Positions 1 to 9,294 of a DNA stretch of 64,000 bases are shown here, piece by piece. The stretch covers positions 4,968,501-5,032,500 of the forward strand of contig NZ_CP159258.1 in assembly GCF_040438925.1 (NCBI RefSeq). The letters are read 5' to 3'. The position numbers and the translations under genes are program-made. The DNA comes from Pseudomonas sp. MYb327 (GTDB lineage Bacteria > Pseudomonadota > Gammaproteobacteria > Pseudomonadales > Pseudomonadaceae). The notes under the pieces are model-generated. The model did no database searches. It was not told the origin of the DNA and worked only from the letters and a program-made list of their open reading frames with translations. Each line of letters opens with the position of its first letter. Positions within the stretch are counted from its first letter, which is position 1.

Positions 1-2844
1 CTCCACCACGGCATCCCAGGGTGAAGACCCTTCCGCCACGAACGCGTCGATCTGGGTCACCAGGATCACCGAGTTACGGATGATGATGCCGATCAGCGCC
101 AGGATGCCGAGGATCGCCACGAAGCCCATCGGCGTTCCCGTCGGCACCAGCGCCAGCACCACGCCAATCAAGCCAAGCGGCGCGACGCTGGCCACCAGGA
201 ACATCTTCTGCACGCTGTGCAGCTGAATCATCAGGAAAGTGGCCATCAGGAACACCATCAACGGCACGACCTGGTTGATCGGCCCTTGGGCCTTGGCGCT
301 TTCCTCCACCGTACCGCCCGTGGCGACCTTGTACCCTGCCGGCAAACCGGCGGCGAAGGTGTCGATGTCCGGCCTCAGCAGTTTCACCAGGTCGGTTGGC
401 TGGATATCACCGACCACCGCGGTCTTGATGGTGATCGTCGGTTTGCGGTCGCGACGCCATACCAGCGGTTGCTCCAACTCGTAACGCACGGTGGCAAACG
501 CCAGCAGCGGAATCGAGGTGCCACCCGGGGTGAGGATCTGCAGGTTCTGCAGGGTTTCCGGCGAACCCCGTTCGGCGTCCACCGCGCGACCGACCACGTT
601 GATCAGGTAGATGTCATCGTCGACTTGAGTCACGGTCGAACCGCTGACGATGCCGTTCATCAGGTTCGCCACGTCTTCGGACGACAAGCCAAGTTGCCGT
701 GCCTTGTCCTGGGCGATGTCGATGCGCAGTACTTTGCCGGGCTCGTTCCAGTCGTAAATGATTTCGCCGACGTGCGGGTTTTTGTCCAGCACAGTAGCCA
801 GATCGATGGCGTGCTTGCGTACCTGGTCGATGTCCGGGCCACTGACGCGATACTGGATCGGCCGGCCCACGGGTGGCCCCATCTCCAGCGCTTGCACGAA
901 ACTGCCGATGCCGACGAAGTCTTGCCGCAGGCGCTCACGCAGGCGCTCACTGAGGGCTGTGCGCGTCTCGAAGTCTTTGCTGACGATCACCAGCTGCGCG
1001 TAGTAAGGGTTCTGCAGTTGCTGGTCGAGGGGCAGGTAGAAACGAATCGCGCCTTGGCCAACGTAGGTACTCCAGCGCACGATGTCGGGATCGCCCTTGA
1101 GCGTCGCTTCAAGCTTGTCCACGGCTCGGCGGGTTTCATCGATGGAGGCATTTTGCGGCAGGTTCAAGTCCACGAGAATTTCCGGGCGATCCGAGGCCGG
1201 GAAGAACTGGTTTTGCACAAAGCGCATGCCGAAAACCGACAAACCGAAAATCAGCACGGTGATGCCAATCGCCCACCAGCGATTGCGCATGCACCACAGC
1301 AGCCCGCCATTGAAGGCGCGTCCCAGGCGCCCTGGCTCGGCCGAGTGCGGTTTTACATTGACGCTGAGGATGTGCACACCGATCACCGGGGCGAACAGCA
1401 CCGCCACCACCCACGAGACCAACATGGCCACGGCAATCACCGCAAACAGGGTGAAGGTGTATTCACCGGCCGAGCTGCCATTGAGACCAATGGGTACGAA
1501 ACCCGCCACCGTCACCAGGGTACCCGTGAGCATCGGGAAGGCGGTCGAGGTGTAGGCAAAGGTCGCGGCTTGCTCCTTGGTGTCGCCCAACTCCAGGCGC
1601 GAGACCATCATCTCGACCGTGATCATCGCGTCATCCACCAGCAGGCCCAGTGCGATGATCAGCGCACCGAGTGAAATCCGCTGCATGGTGATGCCGCTGT
1701 ATTCCATGAACACGAACACCATCGCCAGCACCAGCGGGATCGAGCACGCCACCACCAGACCTGCACGCACGCCAAGGCTGATGAAGCTGACCACCAACAC
1801 GATCACCACGGCTTCGAACAACGCGCTGGTGAAACCGCCAACGGCTGCCTCCACCACCACAGACTGATCGGACACGTTGTGCACGCCAACGCCCACCGGC
1901 AGATTGGCCGTCAGTTCGCTCACGCGCTGGTGCAGGGCCTTGCCGAACTCCTGAATGTTGCCGCCCGCTTGCATGGCAATGGCCAGGCCGATGGCGGGTT
2001 GGCCATTGAATCGAAACTCCGGCGTCGACGGGTCGACGTAACCACGCTGTATGTCGGCTATGTCGGCCAGGCGATAGAAGCGATCATTGAGGCGCAAATT
2101 GACATCGGCCAGATCCTTCTCGGAAATGAACTGCCCGGACGTGCGCACGGAGATCCGCTCGGGACCGGCCTCGATCACCCCGGCCGGGGTCACGGCGTTC
2201 TGGGTTTGCAGGCTCTGCACCACCTGGGCTTGATCGATACCCAGCGCCGCCAGCTTGCGGGTCGAGAAGTTCAGAAAGAGCACTTCGTCCTGCTGGCCGA
2301 CCATTTCGACCTTGCCCAGGCCCGGCACGCCGCGGATCTCTGCGCGCGCCTGCTCGACGTAGTCTCGCAACTGGCGCAGCGACAGGCCGTCGGCGGTAAA
2401 GGCGTAGATCGAGCCAAACACGTCACCGAACTCGTCGTTGAACGACGGGCCTTGAATACCCTGGGGGAAGGAGTAGCGAATGTCGGTGATCTTCTTGCGC
2501 ACCTGGTACCAGATTTCCGGAATGTCCTTGGCCTTGGTGGTGTCGCGCAAGTACACATAGACCGTCGACTCGCCGGGGCGGGTGTAGCTTTTCACGTAGT
2601 CGAGGGAATCAAGCTCTTCGAGTTTTTTCTCGATACGGTCGGTGACCTGCTTGAGGGTTTCCTCTTGAGTCGCACCGGGCCAGCGGGTCTGGATCACCAT
2701 GGTTTTGATGGTGAACGACGGGTCTTCCTCGCGGCCCAGATTGATGTACGAGAACACGCCCATCAGCAGCGAAACGAACATCAAATACCAGACAAACGAC
2801 TGATGTTTGAGCGCCCATTCGGATAAGTTGAAACTCCCTTTCAT
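1..2844 (-). CDS. triC: RND efflux permease TriC, partial (C-terminal end outside window)
   Basis: Inner-membrane proton-driven RND pump of the HAE1 type. The reading frame runs on the minus strand from ATG at 2844 and is still open at base 1, giving about 948 of the roughly 1,000-1,050 residues usual for the family, so only the last C-terminal part is missing. It begins MKGSFNLSEWALKHQSFVWY with the first membrane helix near residues 13-32, followed by a long periplasmic loop. The TM4 region reads GLLVDDAMITVEMM, with the paired aspartates of the RND proton relay. The start overlaps the stop of the preceding fusion-protein gene by 4 bp. Two fusion proteins before one RND gene is the arrangement of P. 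aeruginosa triABC, a triclosan pump that needs both and uses OpmH as outer membrane channel. The substrate here is inferred from that resemblance only. Confidence 0.88.
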   Translation of the reverse strand, partial: MKGSFNLSEWALKHQSFVWYLMFVSLLMGVFSYINLGREEDPSFTIKTMVIQTRWPGATQEETLKQVTDRIEKKLEELDSLDYVKSYTRPGESTVYVYLRDTTKAKDIPEIWYQVRKKITDIRYSFPQGIQGPSFNDEFGDVFGSIYAFTADGLSLRQLRDYVEQARAEIRGVPGLGKVEMVGQQDEVLFLNFSTRKLAALGIDQAQVVQSLQTQNAVTPAGVIEAGPERISVRTSGQFISEKDLADVNLRLNDRFYRLADIADIQRGYVDPSTPEFRFNGQPAIGLAIAMQAGGNIQEFGKALHQRVSELTANLPVGVGVHNVSDQSVVVEAAVGGFTSALFEAVVIVLVVSFISLGVRAGLVVACSIPLVLAMVFVFMEYSGITMQRISLGALIIALGLLVDDAMITVEMMVSRLELGDTKEQAATFAYTSTAFPMLTGTLVTVAGFVPIGLNGSSAGEYTFTLFAVIAVAMLVSWVVAVLFAPVIGVHILSVNVKPHSAEPGRLGRAFNGGLLWCMRNRWWAIGITVLIFGLSVFGMRFVQNQFFPASDRPEILVDLNLPQNASIDETRRAVDKLEATLKGDPDIVRWSTYVGQGAIRFYLPLDQQLQNPYYAQLVIVSKDFETRTALSERLRERLRQDFVGIGSFVQALEMGPPVGRPIQYRVSGPDIDQVRKHAIDLATVLDKNPHVGEIIYDWNEPGKVLRIDIAQDKARQLGLSSEDVANLMNGIVSGSTVTQVDDDIYLINVVGRAVDAERGSPETLQNLQILTPGGTSIPLLAFATVRYELEQPLVWRRDRKPTITIKTAVVGDIQPTDLVKLLRPDIDTFAAGLPAGYKVATGGTVEESAKAQGPINQVVPLMVFLMATFLMIQLHSVQKMFLVASVAPLGLIGVVLALVPTGTPMGFVAILGILALIGIIIRNSVILVTQIDAFVAEGSSPWDAVVE

Positions 2845-3908
2845 TGTGGGCTGCCCTCATCGACTTTCACTTTTTGCCCCGGTTTGAGGCTGTTCACACC
2901 GGCACTGACAATTCGTTCACCGGATTTCACGCCACTGGCCACGACCACCGTGGTGTCCGTGCGGCTGACAACGCTGACGTCCCGCGGGGATACGGTTTTT
3001 TTCTGTTGATCGATGACCCAGACGCGCGATTTCCCATCGACATCCTGCAGTGCGGTGATGGGCAATTCGATACGCGGCTTGATCGCCGAACTCAAGGTGA
3101 CGCTGATCGCCGTGCCCAGGCGAAAGCCCTCTGGCGTTTCAGCCAGGGACAGGCGGGCGCGGCGGGTGCGCGTGGCACTTTGTGCCTGGGGTTCGATTTC
3201 GCGGATGACCGCGGTGGTGTTAATGGCAGGGTTGAGTTGCGCGGCGACCAGGAACACCACGTCGCTGGGCAGTTGGTCGACCAGCGTGTCCGGCAGGTCG
3301 ATCACCGCTTCCTTGATGTCTGGCTGTGCCAGGGTGACCACTTGCTGCCCGGCCGTCACCACTTGCCCGGCCTCGGCACTCCACGCGGTGACCACCGCTT
3401 TGTGATCGGAGCGCAACTCGGTGTAGCCCAGTTGGTCCTTGCTCTGGTTGACTGCCGCCCGGGCCTGGTCGAGGGAGGCTTGGCTGGTTTTAAGATCCGT
3501 GATGGCTGAATCGAGCTGAGCCTGCGAACCGACTCCACGATCAAACAAGGCCTGCTGCCTGCGGGCGCTGGCCTGCGCATTGATGAGTTGTGCCTGTATT
3601 TTCGCCAGATCGCCCTCGGCTGAACGCAATTGATTCTGCTGGTCGGAAGGATCGAGGGTGGCGAGCAGCGTGCCTTTCTCGACCTCGGCCCCGACATTGA
3701 CGTTACGACTGGCGATTCGCCCACCCACACGAAACCCGGTATTGCTCTCGTAGCGCGCCTGAATGCTCCCGGCGAAACGACCCAGGTCCTCTTCGTTCAA
3801 GGCCTGGATCTTGATCGACAGCACCGGCCGTACCGGCTCCGGCGGTGGCTCGCTTTTGGAGCAGGCGCTCAACACCAGCCCGATGGACAATGCCCATAAA
3901 GGCTTCAT
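2841..3908 (-). CDS. triB: RND periplasmic adaptor, second of two (TriB-like lipoprotein)
   Basis: Membrane fusion protein linking the RND pump to the outer membrane channel. The precursor (355 residues) starts MKPLWALSIGLVLSACSKSE, with lipobox LSAC, so it is probably acylated and held at the periplasmic face of the inner membrane. The first lipoyl half follows (RVGGRIASRNVNVGAEVEKG), then a coiled-coil hairpin near residues 90-160 rich in Gln/Ala (QAQLINAQASARRQQALFDR), then the beta-barrel part. ATG at 3908 overlaps the triA stop as ATGA, which decides the start over an upstream alternative. It is a diverged paralogue of triA; tight overlaps on both sides imply one transcript and translational coupling. 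Confidence 0.88.
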   Translation of the reverse strand: MKPLWALSIGLVLSACSKSEPPPEPVRPVLSIKIQALNEEDLGRFAGSIQARYESNTGFRVGGRIASRNVNVGAEVEKGTLLATLDPSDQQNQLRSAEGDLAKIQAQLINAQASARRQQALFDRGVGSQAQLDSAITDLKTSQASLDQARAAVNQSKDQLGYTELRSDHKAVVTAWSAEAGQVVTAGQQVVTLAQPDIKEAVIDLPDTLVDQLPSDVVFLVAAQLNPAINTTAVIREIEPQAQSATRTRRARLSLAETPEGFRLGTAISVTLSSAIKPRIELPITALQDVDGKSRVWVIDQQKKTVSPRDVSVVSRTDTTVVVASGVKSGERIVSAGVNSLKPGQKVKVDEGSPQ

Positions 3909-5008
3909 GGCTTGGCTCCCCAACTCAGGTCCTTGTAGGTATTTTCGGCAATTTCGACGACCATGCCCGGGTGCAGCAATTGCCCGCCAGCGACGACCAC
4001 TTTTTCCCCGCCCTTCAATCCGCCATTGATGATAACCTTGCCGGTCAGGTAACGGCTGACCGTGACCGAGTGCAATTGCGCCTGCCCTTTGTCGTCGACA
4101 ATCCAGACAGCGGGCTCACTGATATTTTTGGTCAGCGCCGACCACGGCAACTCGACGACGGACTTGCCCGCCCCCCTGACCGTGGCACTCACCACCGAAC
4201 CCAATTGCATGCCATCGGGCAGGCTGTTGAGGCCGACCTTGACCTGCACGGTGCCGGACTCCGCCGACACTGACGGGGTGACTTCACGAACGGTGCCGGT
4301 GGTCTTGATGGCTGGGTTATCGAGCAAACTCAGGACAATGGTTTGATTCGTCGGCTTCTCGGCCAGCAATGATTCATAGACGTTGAACACCGCATCCCGG
4401 TCGCCGTCCCGGGCCAGGCCGAAGATCGGCATCGTCGCCTGCACCACTTGACCGACTTCCCCCTGGCGGTCGGTGATGATCCCTGGCGCATCGGCGATCA
4501 GCGCCGTGTAGCTGAGTTGATCCTTGGCGTTGGCCAATTGCGCCTGGGCAGCGCTCAACGCGCTCTGGCTGCTGCGCAAAGCCGCCTGCGCCGAGTCGTA
4601 TTCGCTCTGGCTGGTATAGCCCTTGGGCAAGAGTTTCTGCTGCCGCACGAACGCCGCGGCGTTCTGCTTGACCAACGCCTGTTGTGCGACCACTTGCGCC
4701 TGGGCCGAATCGACATTGGTCTGCAAATCCTTGGGGTCGAGGCGGGCCAATACCTGCTTGGCCGTCACCCGGTCACCGACGTCGACCGAGCGCTGGATGA
4801 TCTTGCCGCCGACGCGGAAAGACAACTCGGTCTGTACACGTGCCTGGACGTCACCGGTCAGGGTTACCGAAGGCGCGAAATTTGCCGGTTCGACGACTTG
4901 TACGAATACCCGCGGCAGGTGTTCGGGTATCGGTTTTTCTTTTTCGCAAGCACTCAGCAAAGCCAGGAGGCTCAGGCCAAGCGCAATTTTCAATCCGGGA
5001 CCAGCCAT
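3905..5008 (-). CDS. triA: RND periplasmic adaptor, first gene of the operon (TriA-like lipoprotein)
   Basis: Membrane fusion protein of 367 residues. The N-terminus is a lipoprotein signal ending LLALLSACEKEK. Lipoyl motif RVGGKIIQRSVDVGDRV, a coiled-coil hairpin of about residues 95-165 and a C-terminal beta domain follow. The start at 5008 has a strong ribosome binding site (AAAGGAG, 5 nt spacing). It opens the operon triA-triB-triC, and the 114 bp upstream (5009-5122) separate it from a divergent broken ATPase gene and must hold the promoter. In P. aeruginosa both TriA and TriB are needed, and the same is likely here given that both lipoboxes and both hairpins are intact. Confidence 0.88.
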   Translation of the reverse strand: MAGPGLKIALGLSLLALLSACEKEKPIPEHLPRVFVQVVEPANFAPSVTLTGDVQARVQTELSFRVGGKIIQRSVDVGDRVTAKQVLARLDPKDLQTNVDSAQAQVVAQQALVKQNAAAFVRQQKLLPKGYTSQSEYDSAQAALRSSQSALSAAQAQLANAKDQLSYTALIADAPGIITDRQGEVGQVVQATMPIFGLARDGDRDAVFNVYESLLAEKPTNQTIVLSLLDNPAIKTTGTVREVTPSVSAESGTVQVKVGLNSLPDGMQLGSVVSATVRGAGKSVVELPWSALTKNISEPAVWIVDDKGQAQLHSVTVSRYLTGKVIINGGLKGGEKVVVAGGQLLHPGMVVEIAENTYKDLSWGAKP

Positions 5009-5122
5009 GCAGACTCCTTTGCGTTTAACGGGCGCGATTCGTCTGTCAGCTTAGAACAGGGTTACAAGAGCGCCCACTGTGGGGTCAAATAAAGTCCAGT
5101 TCCCGGAGGCAGGACGCTTTCC

Positions 5123-5775
5123 ATGCTTAAAACCCTGGCAGTAGCCAACTACCGCTCAATCAACAAACTGGTGATTCCCCTTGGTCGCTTGAATCTGATC
5201 ACCGGCCCAAATGGCAGCGGCAAATCCAATCTCTACCGTGCGTTGCGCTTGCTGGCGGAAACCGCTCAGGGCGGCGTGGTCAATGCCTTGGCGCGCGAGG
5301 GTGGACTGGACTCGACCTTCTGGGCCGGACCGCAAACCATCAGCCGACGCATGCGCAATGGCGAAGTCCCGATCGAGGCGACGGTGCAACGCGGTGTGAA
5401 ACGTCTGCGGCTGGGGTTTTGCGGGGAACACTTCGGTTACTCGATCAGCCTGGGTCTGCCTGATTCCAACGGTGATTTCATGTGCGTTACTTGCTGCTGG
5501 TCGCGGCGCTGTTGACACCTCGACCACCCACATTGATGGTGCTGAACGAACCGGAAACCAGCCTGCATCCGGACCTGCTGCCGGCACTGGCACGCTTGAT
5601 CATCCGCGCATCGGAGCAGTGCCAGGTGTGGGTGGTGTCCCACGCCCGGCGGTTGATTTCGGCGTTGCAAGAGGATCCGGAATGCAATTGCATCGTGCTG
5701 GAGAAAAACCTGGGCCAGACCGGGATCGTCGGGCAACGGATGCTGGATGAGCCGGCGTGGTATTGGCCGGATTGA
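5123..5775 (+). pseudogene. AAA family ATPase with internal deletion and frameshift
   Basis: Remains of a RecF/OLD-like AAA ATPase. The first part (5123-5515) begins MLKTLAVANYRSINKLVIPL and carries Walker A GPNGSGKS at residues 29-36, then goes out of frame and ends in MCVTCCWSRRC. The second part, in another frame (about 5482-5775), reads RYLLLVAALLTPRPPTLMVL followed by NEPETSLHPDLLPALARLI, which is the Walker B/D-loop region, and VWVVSHARR near the end. The ABC signature region and the middle of the protein, some 150-200 residues in this family, are absent. The join lies near 5478-5486. Such an internal deletion leaves no usable ATPase, since one ATP site needs both parts. Start ATG 5123 has GGAGG about 14 nt upstream. 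Confidence 0.8.
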
Positions 5776-5794
5776 GCGGTACCTGAGAAATCCA

Positions 5795-5858
5795 ATCGCT
5801 GGCAAGCCAGCTCCTACAGGATTGAGGTGGTCCCTGTAGGAGCCGGCTTGCCGGCGAT
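5795..5858. repeat. REP pair (convergent)
   Basis: Two inverted copies of the Pseudomonas REP core (GCTGGCAAGCCAGCTCCTAC, then TAGGAGCCGGCTTGCCGGCG) separated by a short loop, between the ATPase pseudogene and the 3' end of the amino acid ABC operon. Confidence 0.9.
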
Positions 5859-5891
5859 GACGGCCGCAAGATCGATACAAAAACTACAGAG

Positions 5892-6773
5892 TCACCCCTG
5901 CCACTTGCCACCCTCGACGATCACGCTCTCAGGCTTGGTGTCATCGCTCAGTTCCTTGCGCACGTACTGGTCGTACAGCTTGAGCAGATACTTCTCTTCA
6001 CCCAGTTTCGCCAACTCGGCGTTCACCCAGTCGCGCAGTTCGATGTTGCCCTTTTTCACTGCTGGCGCGATCGGCGCTTCGGCACCCAGGGTCTGGCTCA
6101 GCACGCGATAGCCAGGGTTCTGTTTGGCCCAGCTGAACAACACCAGATTGTCTTGGGCATAGGCATCGCCACGACCATTGGCCAAAGCTTGCAGGGACTC
6201 GGAGTTTTTCTCGAACTTCAGCAGTTTCCAGTCCGGATGATTCTTGGTCAGCCAGATGTCGGCGGTGGTGCCGGTAGTGACGATGGTGGTACGGGTCGCC
6301 AGGTCATCGAGGTTTTTCACCGCGCTGTCCTGCGGCACCAATGCCTGCACGGCGACCTTGAGGTTAGGGTTGGTGAATTCCACCGCTTCCTTGCGCTCCG
6401 GGGTGACGGTCATGTTGGCCAGGATCAGGTCAACCTTGTCACTTTGCAGGAACGGAATGCGGCTCGCCGGCTCCACGGCAACGAACTCGACCTTGTTCTC
6501 GTCACCCAGCAGATCCTTGGCGAATTGACGGCCGATGTCGGTATCAAAACCGACGTAGCGCCCGGCTTCATTGACGAAACCGAATGGCGGCTTGTCAGTG
6601 AAGACGCCCACGATCAGCTTGTCCCGCGCCTTGATTTTCTCCAGATAGCCGGCCGGTGCCGTGCTTTCGCTGGCGACTTTCGGTTTGGCGGGTTCTTCGG
6701 TTTTGTTGCAACCGGCCAGCAACGCAAGGCCCAGCAATGGGAGAAGCAAGAGTGAAGACTTGGCAGTTTTCAT
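5892..6773 (-). CDS. Polar amino acid ABC transporter, substrate-binding lipoprotein
   Basis: Periplasmic solute-binding protein of the family 3 (SBP_bac_3) type, 293 residues. Lipoprotein signal peptide LLPLLGLALLAGCNKTEE. The mature domain has the family hallmarks KLIVGVFTDKPPFGFVNEAG and GFDTDIGRQFAKDL, then DLILANMTVTPERKEAVEF, and in the second lobe ALANGRGDAYAQDN. It is the last gene of a four-gene operon and its ATG overlaps the ATPase stop as ATGA. The family takes glutamate, aspartate, cystine and similar compounds; nothing in the sequence fixes the ligand. The promoter region shares a palindrome with that of a sulfonate dioxygenase gene (see 8939-8964), so a sulfur-containing amino acid is a reasonable inference but no more. 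Confidence 0.88.
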   Translation of the reverse strand: MKTAKSSLLLLPLLGLALLAGCNKTEEPAKPKVASESTAPAGYLEKIKARDKLIVGVFTDKPPFGFVNEAGRYVGFDTDIGRQFAKDLLGDENKVEFVAVEPASRIPFLQSDKVDLILANMTVTPERKEAVEFTNPNLKVAVQALVPQDSAVKNLDDLATRTTIVTTGTTADIWLTKNHPDWKLLKFEKNSESLQALANGRGDAYAQDNLVLFSWAKQNPGYRVLSQTLGAEAPIAPAVKKGNIELRDWVNAELAKLGEEKYLLKLYDQYVRKELSDDTKPESVIVEGGKWQG

Positions 6774-7552
6774 AGCAATTCCAGTTCCTTTGTTTGAGTC
6801 GTTTTGGGTAATGCGGCGACGTAGGAGAATTTCTCCAGGAACTGCTGCGCTCGTGCGGTTTGCGGGTTCGTAAAGAAAATCTCGGGAGGGTTTTGTTCAA
6901 GGATTCGTCCGGCATCCATGAACACGATGCGGTCAGCCACGGCGCGGGCGAAGGCCATTTCGTGGGTGACGATCAGCAGGGTCATGCCTTCGCGGGCCAG
7001 ACCCTGAATCACTTCCAGCACTTCCTTGACCATTTCCGGATCAAGGGCAGCGGTGACTTCATCGAAGAGCATGACCTTGGGGTTCATGCACAACGAACGG
7101 ACGATGGCGATGCGTTGTTGTTGACCGCCGGAGAGCTGCCGTGGAAAGGCATCGCGTTTATCCAGCAGACCTACGCGCGCCAACAACGCTTCAGCCTGAT
7201 CGCGCGCTTCGCAGCGGTCGCGTTTCTGCACCTTCACAGGGCCGAGCAACAGGTTGTCGAGCACGCTCATGTGCGGAAACAAGTGATAACTCTGGAACAC
7301 CATGCCGATCTGCTGCCGCACTACGCGCCAGTCGGTGCCCTTGTCCAGCAACTCGCTCCCGGCAAAATTCAGGCTGCCGCCATGAGCGACTTCCAACCCG
7401 TTGAGGCAGCGCAACAAGGTGCTTTTGCCGCAGCCGCTGGGGCCAAGGATGACGATCACCTCGCCCGGTTTAACGCTCAGGTCGATGCCGTTAAGCACCT
7501 GCTGCTCGCCGAAGAACTTGTTGAAACCCTTGAACTCGATCAATGCGCTCAT
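6770..7552 (-). CDS. Polar amino acid ABC transporter ATP-binding protein
   Basis: Cytoplasmic ATPase of 260 residues in the PAAT family. Walker A is GPSGCGKST, Q-loop MVFQSYHLFPHM, signature LSGGQQQR, Walker B VMLFDEVTAALDPE and H-loop VTHEM, all intact. ATG at 7552 (MSALIEFKGFNKFF) is preferred over an in-frame start 54 nt upstream because it overlaps the permease stop as ATGA. It powers the two permeases upstream. Confidence 0.9.
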   Translation of the reverse strand: MSALIEFKGFNKFFGEQQVLNGIDLSVKPGEVIVILGPSGCGKSTLLRCLNGLEVAHGGSLNFAGSELLDKGTDWRVVRQQIGMVFQSYHLFPHMSVLDNLLLGPVKVQKRDRCEARDQAEALLARVGLLDKRDAFPRQLSGGQQQRIAIVRSLCMNPKVMLFDEVTAALDPEMVKEVLEVIQGLAREGMTLLIVTHEMAFARAVADRIVFMDAGRILEQNPPEIFFTNPQTARAQQFLEKFSYVAALPKTTQTKELELL

Positions 7553-8208
7553 GCTTGCGTCCAGCGCCGCTCCAGCACGCGCGAGGCGGCCGAGAGCGGG
7601 TAGCAAATGAAAAAGAAAAACAGGAAAAGCGCGCCGTAGATCAGCACCGATTCGTAGGTGCGCTCGATGATCTGCTGGCCGACCTTGATCACGTCCACCA
7701 CACCGATCAGCACCGCCAGGGAGCTGGTCTTGATGATCCGCGTGTAGACATTGATGGTCGGCGGCGTCATGCGCTTCAACGCTTGCGGCAGCAGCACGTA
7801 GCCGTAGAGTTGCGGGCCGTCCAGACCGATCGACAAACCCGCTTCCCGCTGGCCGCGCGGCAACGAATGCAACGCGCCGCGCACCACTTCGCCAACCTCA
7901 CTGGCGCCCCACAACGACAGCACCAGGACCGCGCACCAGAAGCTCGGAATGCTCAGGCCGAAAAAGATCGGCAGGCCGAAGAACAACAAGTACAACCAGA
8001 CCAGCACCGGGATCGCCCGGAACAGTTCCAGATAGACCCGCAAGATCGCGTTCAGCCACGTCACATTCAGCGTGCGCAACACGCCGTAGAGCACGCCACC
8101 TGCGGTGCTGATAGCGATGCTCAAAAAAGATATCGACAGGGTTTGCGCCGCACCCTTGCCCAGTTGCGGCAACGACACCCACAACAACTCAAGACCCGAA
8201 CTGGCCAT
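7549..8208 (-). CDS. Polar amino acid ABC transporter permease 2
   Basis: Inner-membrane permease of the HisM/GltK type, 219 residues with about five hydrophobic helices. The EAA loop reads REAGLSIGLDGPQLYGYVLL in the C-terminal half. Strong ribosome binding site (AGGAGG) before ATG 8208; the first 20 bp overlap the end of the upstream permease gene. Pairs with that permease to form a heterodimeric channel. Confidence 0.88.
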   Translation of the reverse strand: MASSGLELLWVSLPQLGKGAAQTLSISFLSIAISTAGGVLYGVLRTLNVTWLNAILRVYLELFRAIPVLVWLYLLFFGLPIFFGLSIPSFWCAVLVLSLWGASEVGEVVRGALHSLPRGQREAGLSIGLDGPQLYGYVLLPQALKRMTPPTINVYTRIIKTSSLAVLIGVVDVIKVGQQIIERTYESVLIYGALFLFFFFICYPLSAASRVLERRWTQA

Positions 8209-8854
8209 GCTGGAGCCTCCTTTCCAGACGGCTGAGCAACAGCGACAGCGGCAAGAACAGCAACACGCAAATCAGCGTCAGCACGGCGAGCATTTCGTAG
8301 GTTTTGTAATAGAGCGCGATGTAGCTTTTGGTGGTGTAGAGAATTTCCGGTACCGCTACCGCCGAGACCACCGTGGTTTCCTTGAGCAGGAAAATGAAAT
8401 TGGCGAACAGCGACGGCAGGCTGAGGATGCCGGCTTGCGGCAGGATCACGTAGCGCAGCAATTGCCCGTGGGACAGGCCGATGGAGCGGCCTGACTCGAG
8501 TTGTGCCTGGGGCACGGCGTCCACGCCGGCACGCAACACTTCGGTGAGATAAGCGCCGCCGAGGAAGGTCATGGTGATAATCGCCGCAACGAAACCCGAG
8601 ACCTTGATACCCAACGCGGGCAAGGCGAAATACACGAAGAACAGCTGGATCAGCAGCGGCGTGTTGCGGGCCAGTTCTACGTAGAGTCCAACCAGCCGCT
8701 GCAAGTAAGGCGTGCGGAACACCAGAATCGTCGCGTTAATCAGCGCCACCAGCAACGATGTGCCGATGGCGATAAACCCGACCTGCAGCGTCACGCCCAC
8801 GGCCTTGAGAAACGCCGGCAGGGTGCTGAGGATAAATGCGTAATCGAAGTTCAT
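8189..8854 (-). CDS. Polar amino acid ABC transporter permease 1
   Basis: First gene of the operon, 221 residues, with five hydrophobic segments and EAA loop ESGRSIGLSHGQLLRYVILP. ATG 8854 is preceded by AGGA. The family signature of paired permeases HisQ/HisM is clear from the length and from the loop. The region upstream is AT-rich and holds the inverted repeat at 8939-8964. Confidence 0.88.
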   Translation of the reverse strand: MNFDYAFILSTLPAFLKAVGVTLQVGFIAIGTSLLVALINATILVFRTPYLQRLVGLYVELARNTPLLIQLFFVYFALPALGIKVSGFVAAIITMTFLGGAYLTEVLRAGVDAVPQAQLESGRSIGLSHGQLLRYVILPQAGILSLPSLFANFIFLLKETTVVSAVAVPEILYTTKSYIALYYKTYEMLAVLTLICVLLFLPLSLLLSRLERRLQHGQFGS

Positions 8855-8938
8855 TGAACATCCTGGACGCCGCTCGGTAAGCGACGGTGGTGCAGTCCAC
8901 GGGCCATGGATAGCGGCCCGGCAAGCACCAACTTTAAA

Positions 8939-8964
8939 GGTATAAAAATTAGAATTTAAATACC
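8939..8964. promoter_or_regulatory. 26-bp imperfect palindrome shared with 63817-63842
   Basis: Arms GGTATAAAAATT and AATTTAAATACC form an imperfect inverted repeat. The same element, same length, with identical flanks AACTTTA on the left and GTTA on the right, is found 55 kb away in front of the TauD-like gene. It lies about 85-110 nt upstream of the first permease gene. Binding protein unknown; a sulfur regulator of the CysB type is an inference. Confidence 0.6.
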
Positions 8965-9136
8965 GTTAAAGCATATTGATATCACGCAAAAAACTATCCC
9001 CGCGCATTTGCCGAGGCGACGGAAGACGACTATTTTCCTTTGCGCCGTAGGAAGGATCTTTTTTTCAGATTGCCCCTCCAAGGACGGACCGCTTTTGGCC
9101 AGACTCCCCCGGCCGATCACTCACAAGGACGAGAAC

Positions 9137-9232
9137 ATGGCAGATGCAAAAGTGCTGCAACCGATGAATCCGCAGGACATCGTGAAGTTATTGATGGCGT
9201 TGCGCAGGGCGTTGAAGGCCAGGGTGGCCTGA
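9137..9232 (+). CDS. Possible 31-codon small protein
   Basis: Short reading frame MADAKVLQPMNPQDIVKLLM..., ending RRALKARVA, preceded by AAGGACGAG. It is basic at the C-terminus and could form an amphipathic helix. It sits alone on the plus strand in the 537-bp space between the ABC operon and metQ, downstream of an AT-rich region with the 8939 palindrome pointing both ways. I do not recognise it. A leader peptide or chance reading frame is possible. Confidence 0.3.
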   Translation: MADAKVLQPMNPQDIVKLLMALRRALKARVA

Positions 9233-9258
9233 ATGTTCATCGGTGAATGATGCCGGGC

Positions 9259-9294
9259 TTTTGTGGCGAGGGAGCATGCTCGCTCGCCACAAAA
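9259..9294. repeat. Inverted repeat of the GTGGCGAG type
   Basis: TTTTGTGGCGAG and CTCGCCACAAAA flank a loop of 12 nt; a further partial copy (TCGCTCGCCACAAG) follows to 9310. A similar element is at 37643-37672. It could also terminate transcription from the 9137 frame because of the A/T ends. Confidence 0.7.

Noticed and set aside
217..1674. 485-codon open frame on the plus strand
   Set aside because: Antisense to triC; composition His/Arg/Gln-rich as in reverse-strand shadows of GC-rich genes, with no family features.
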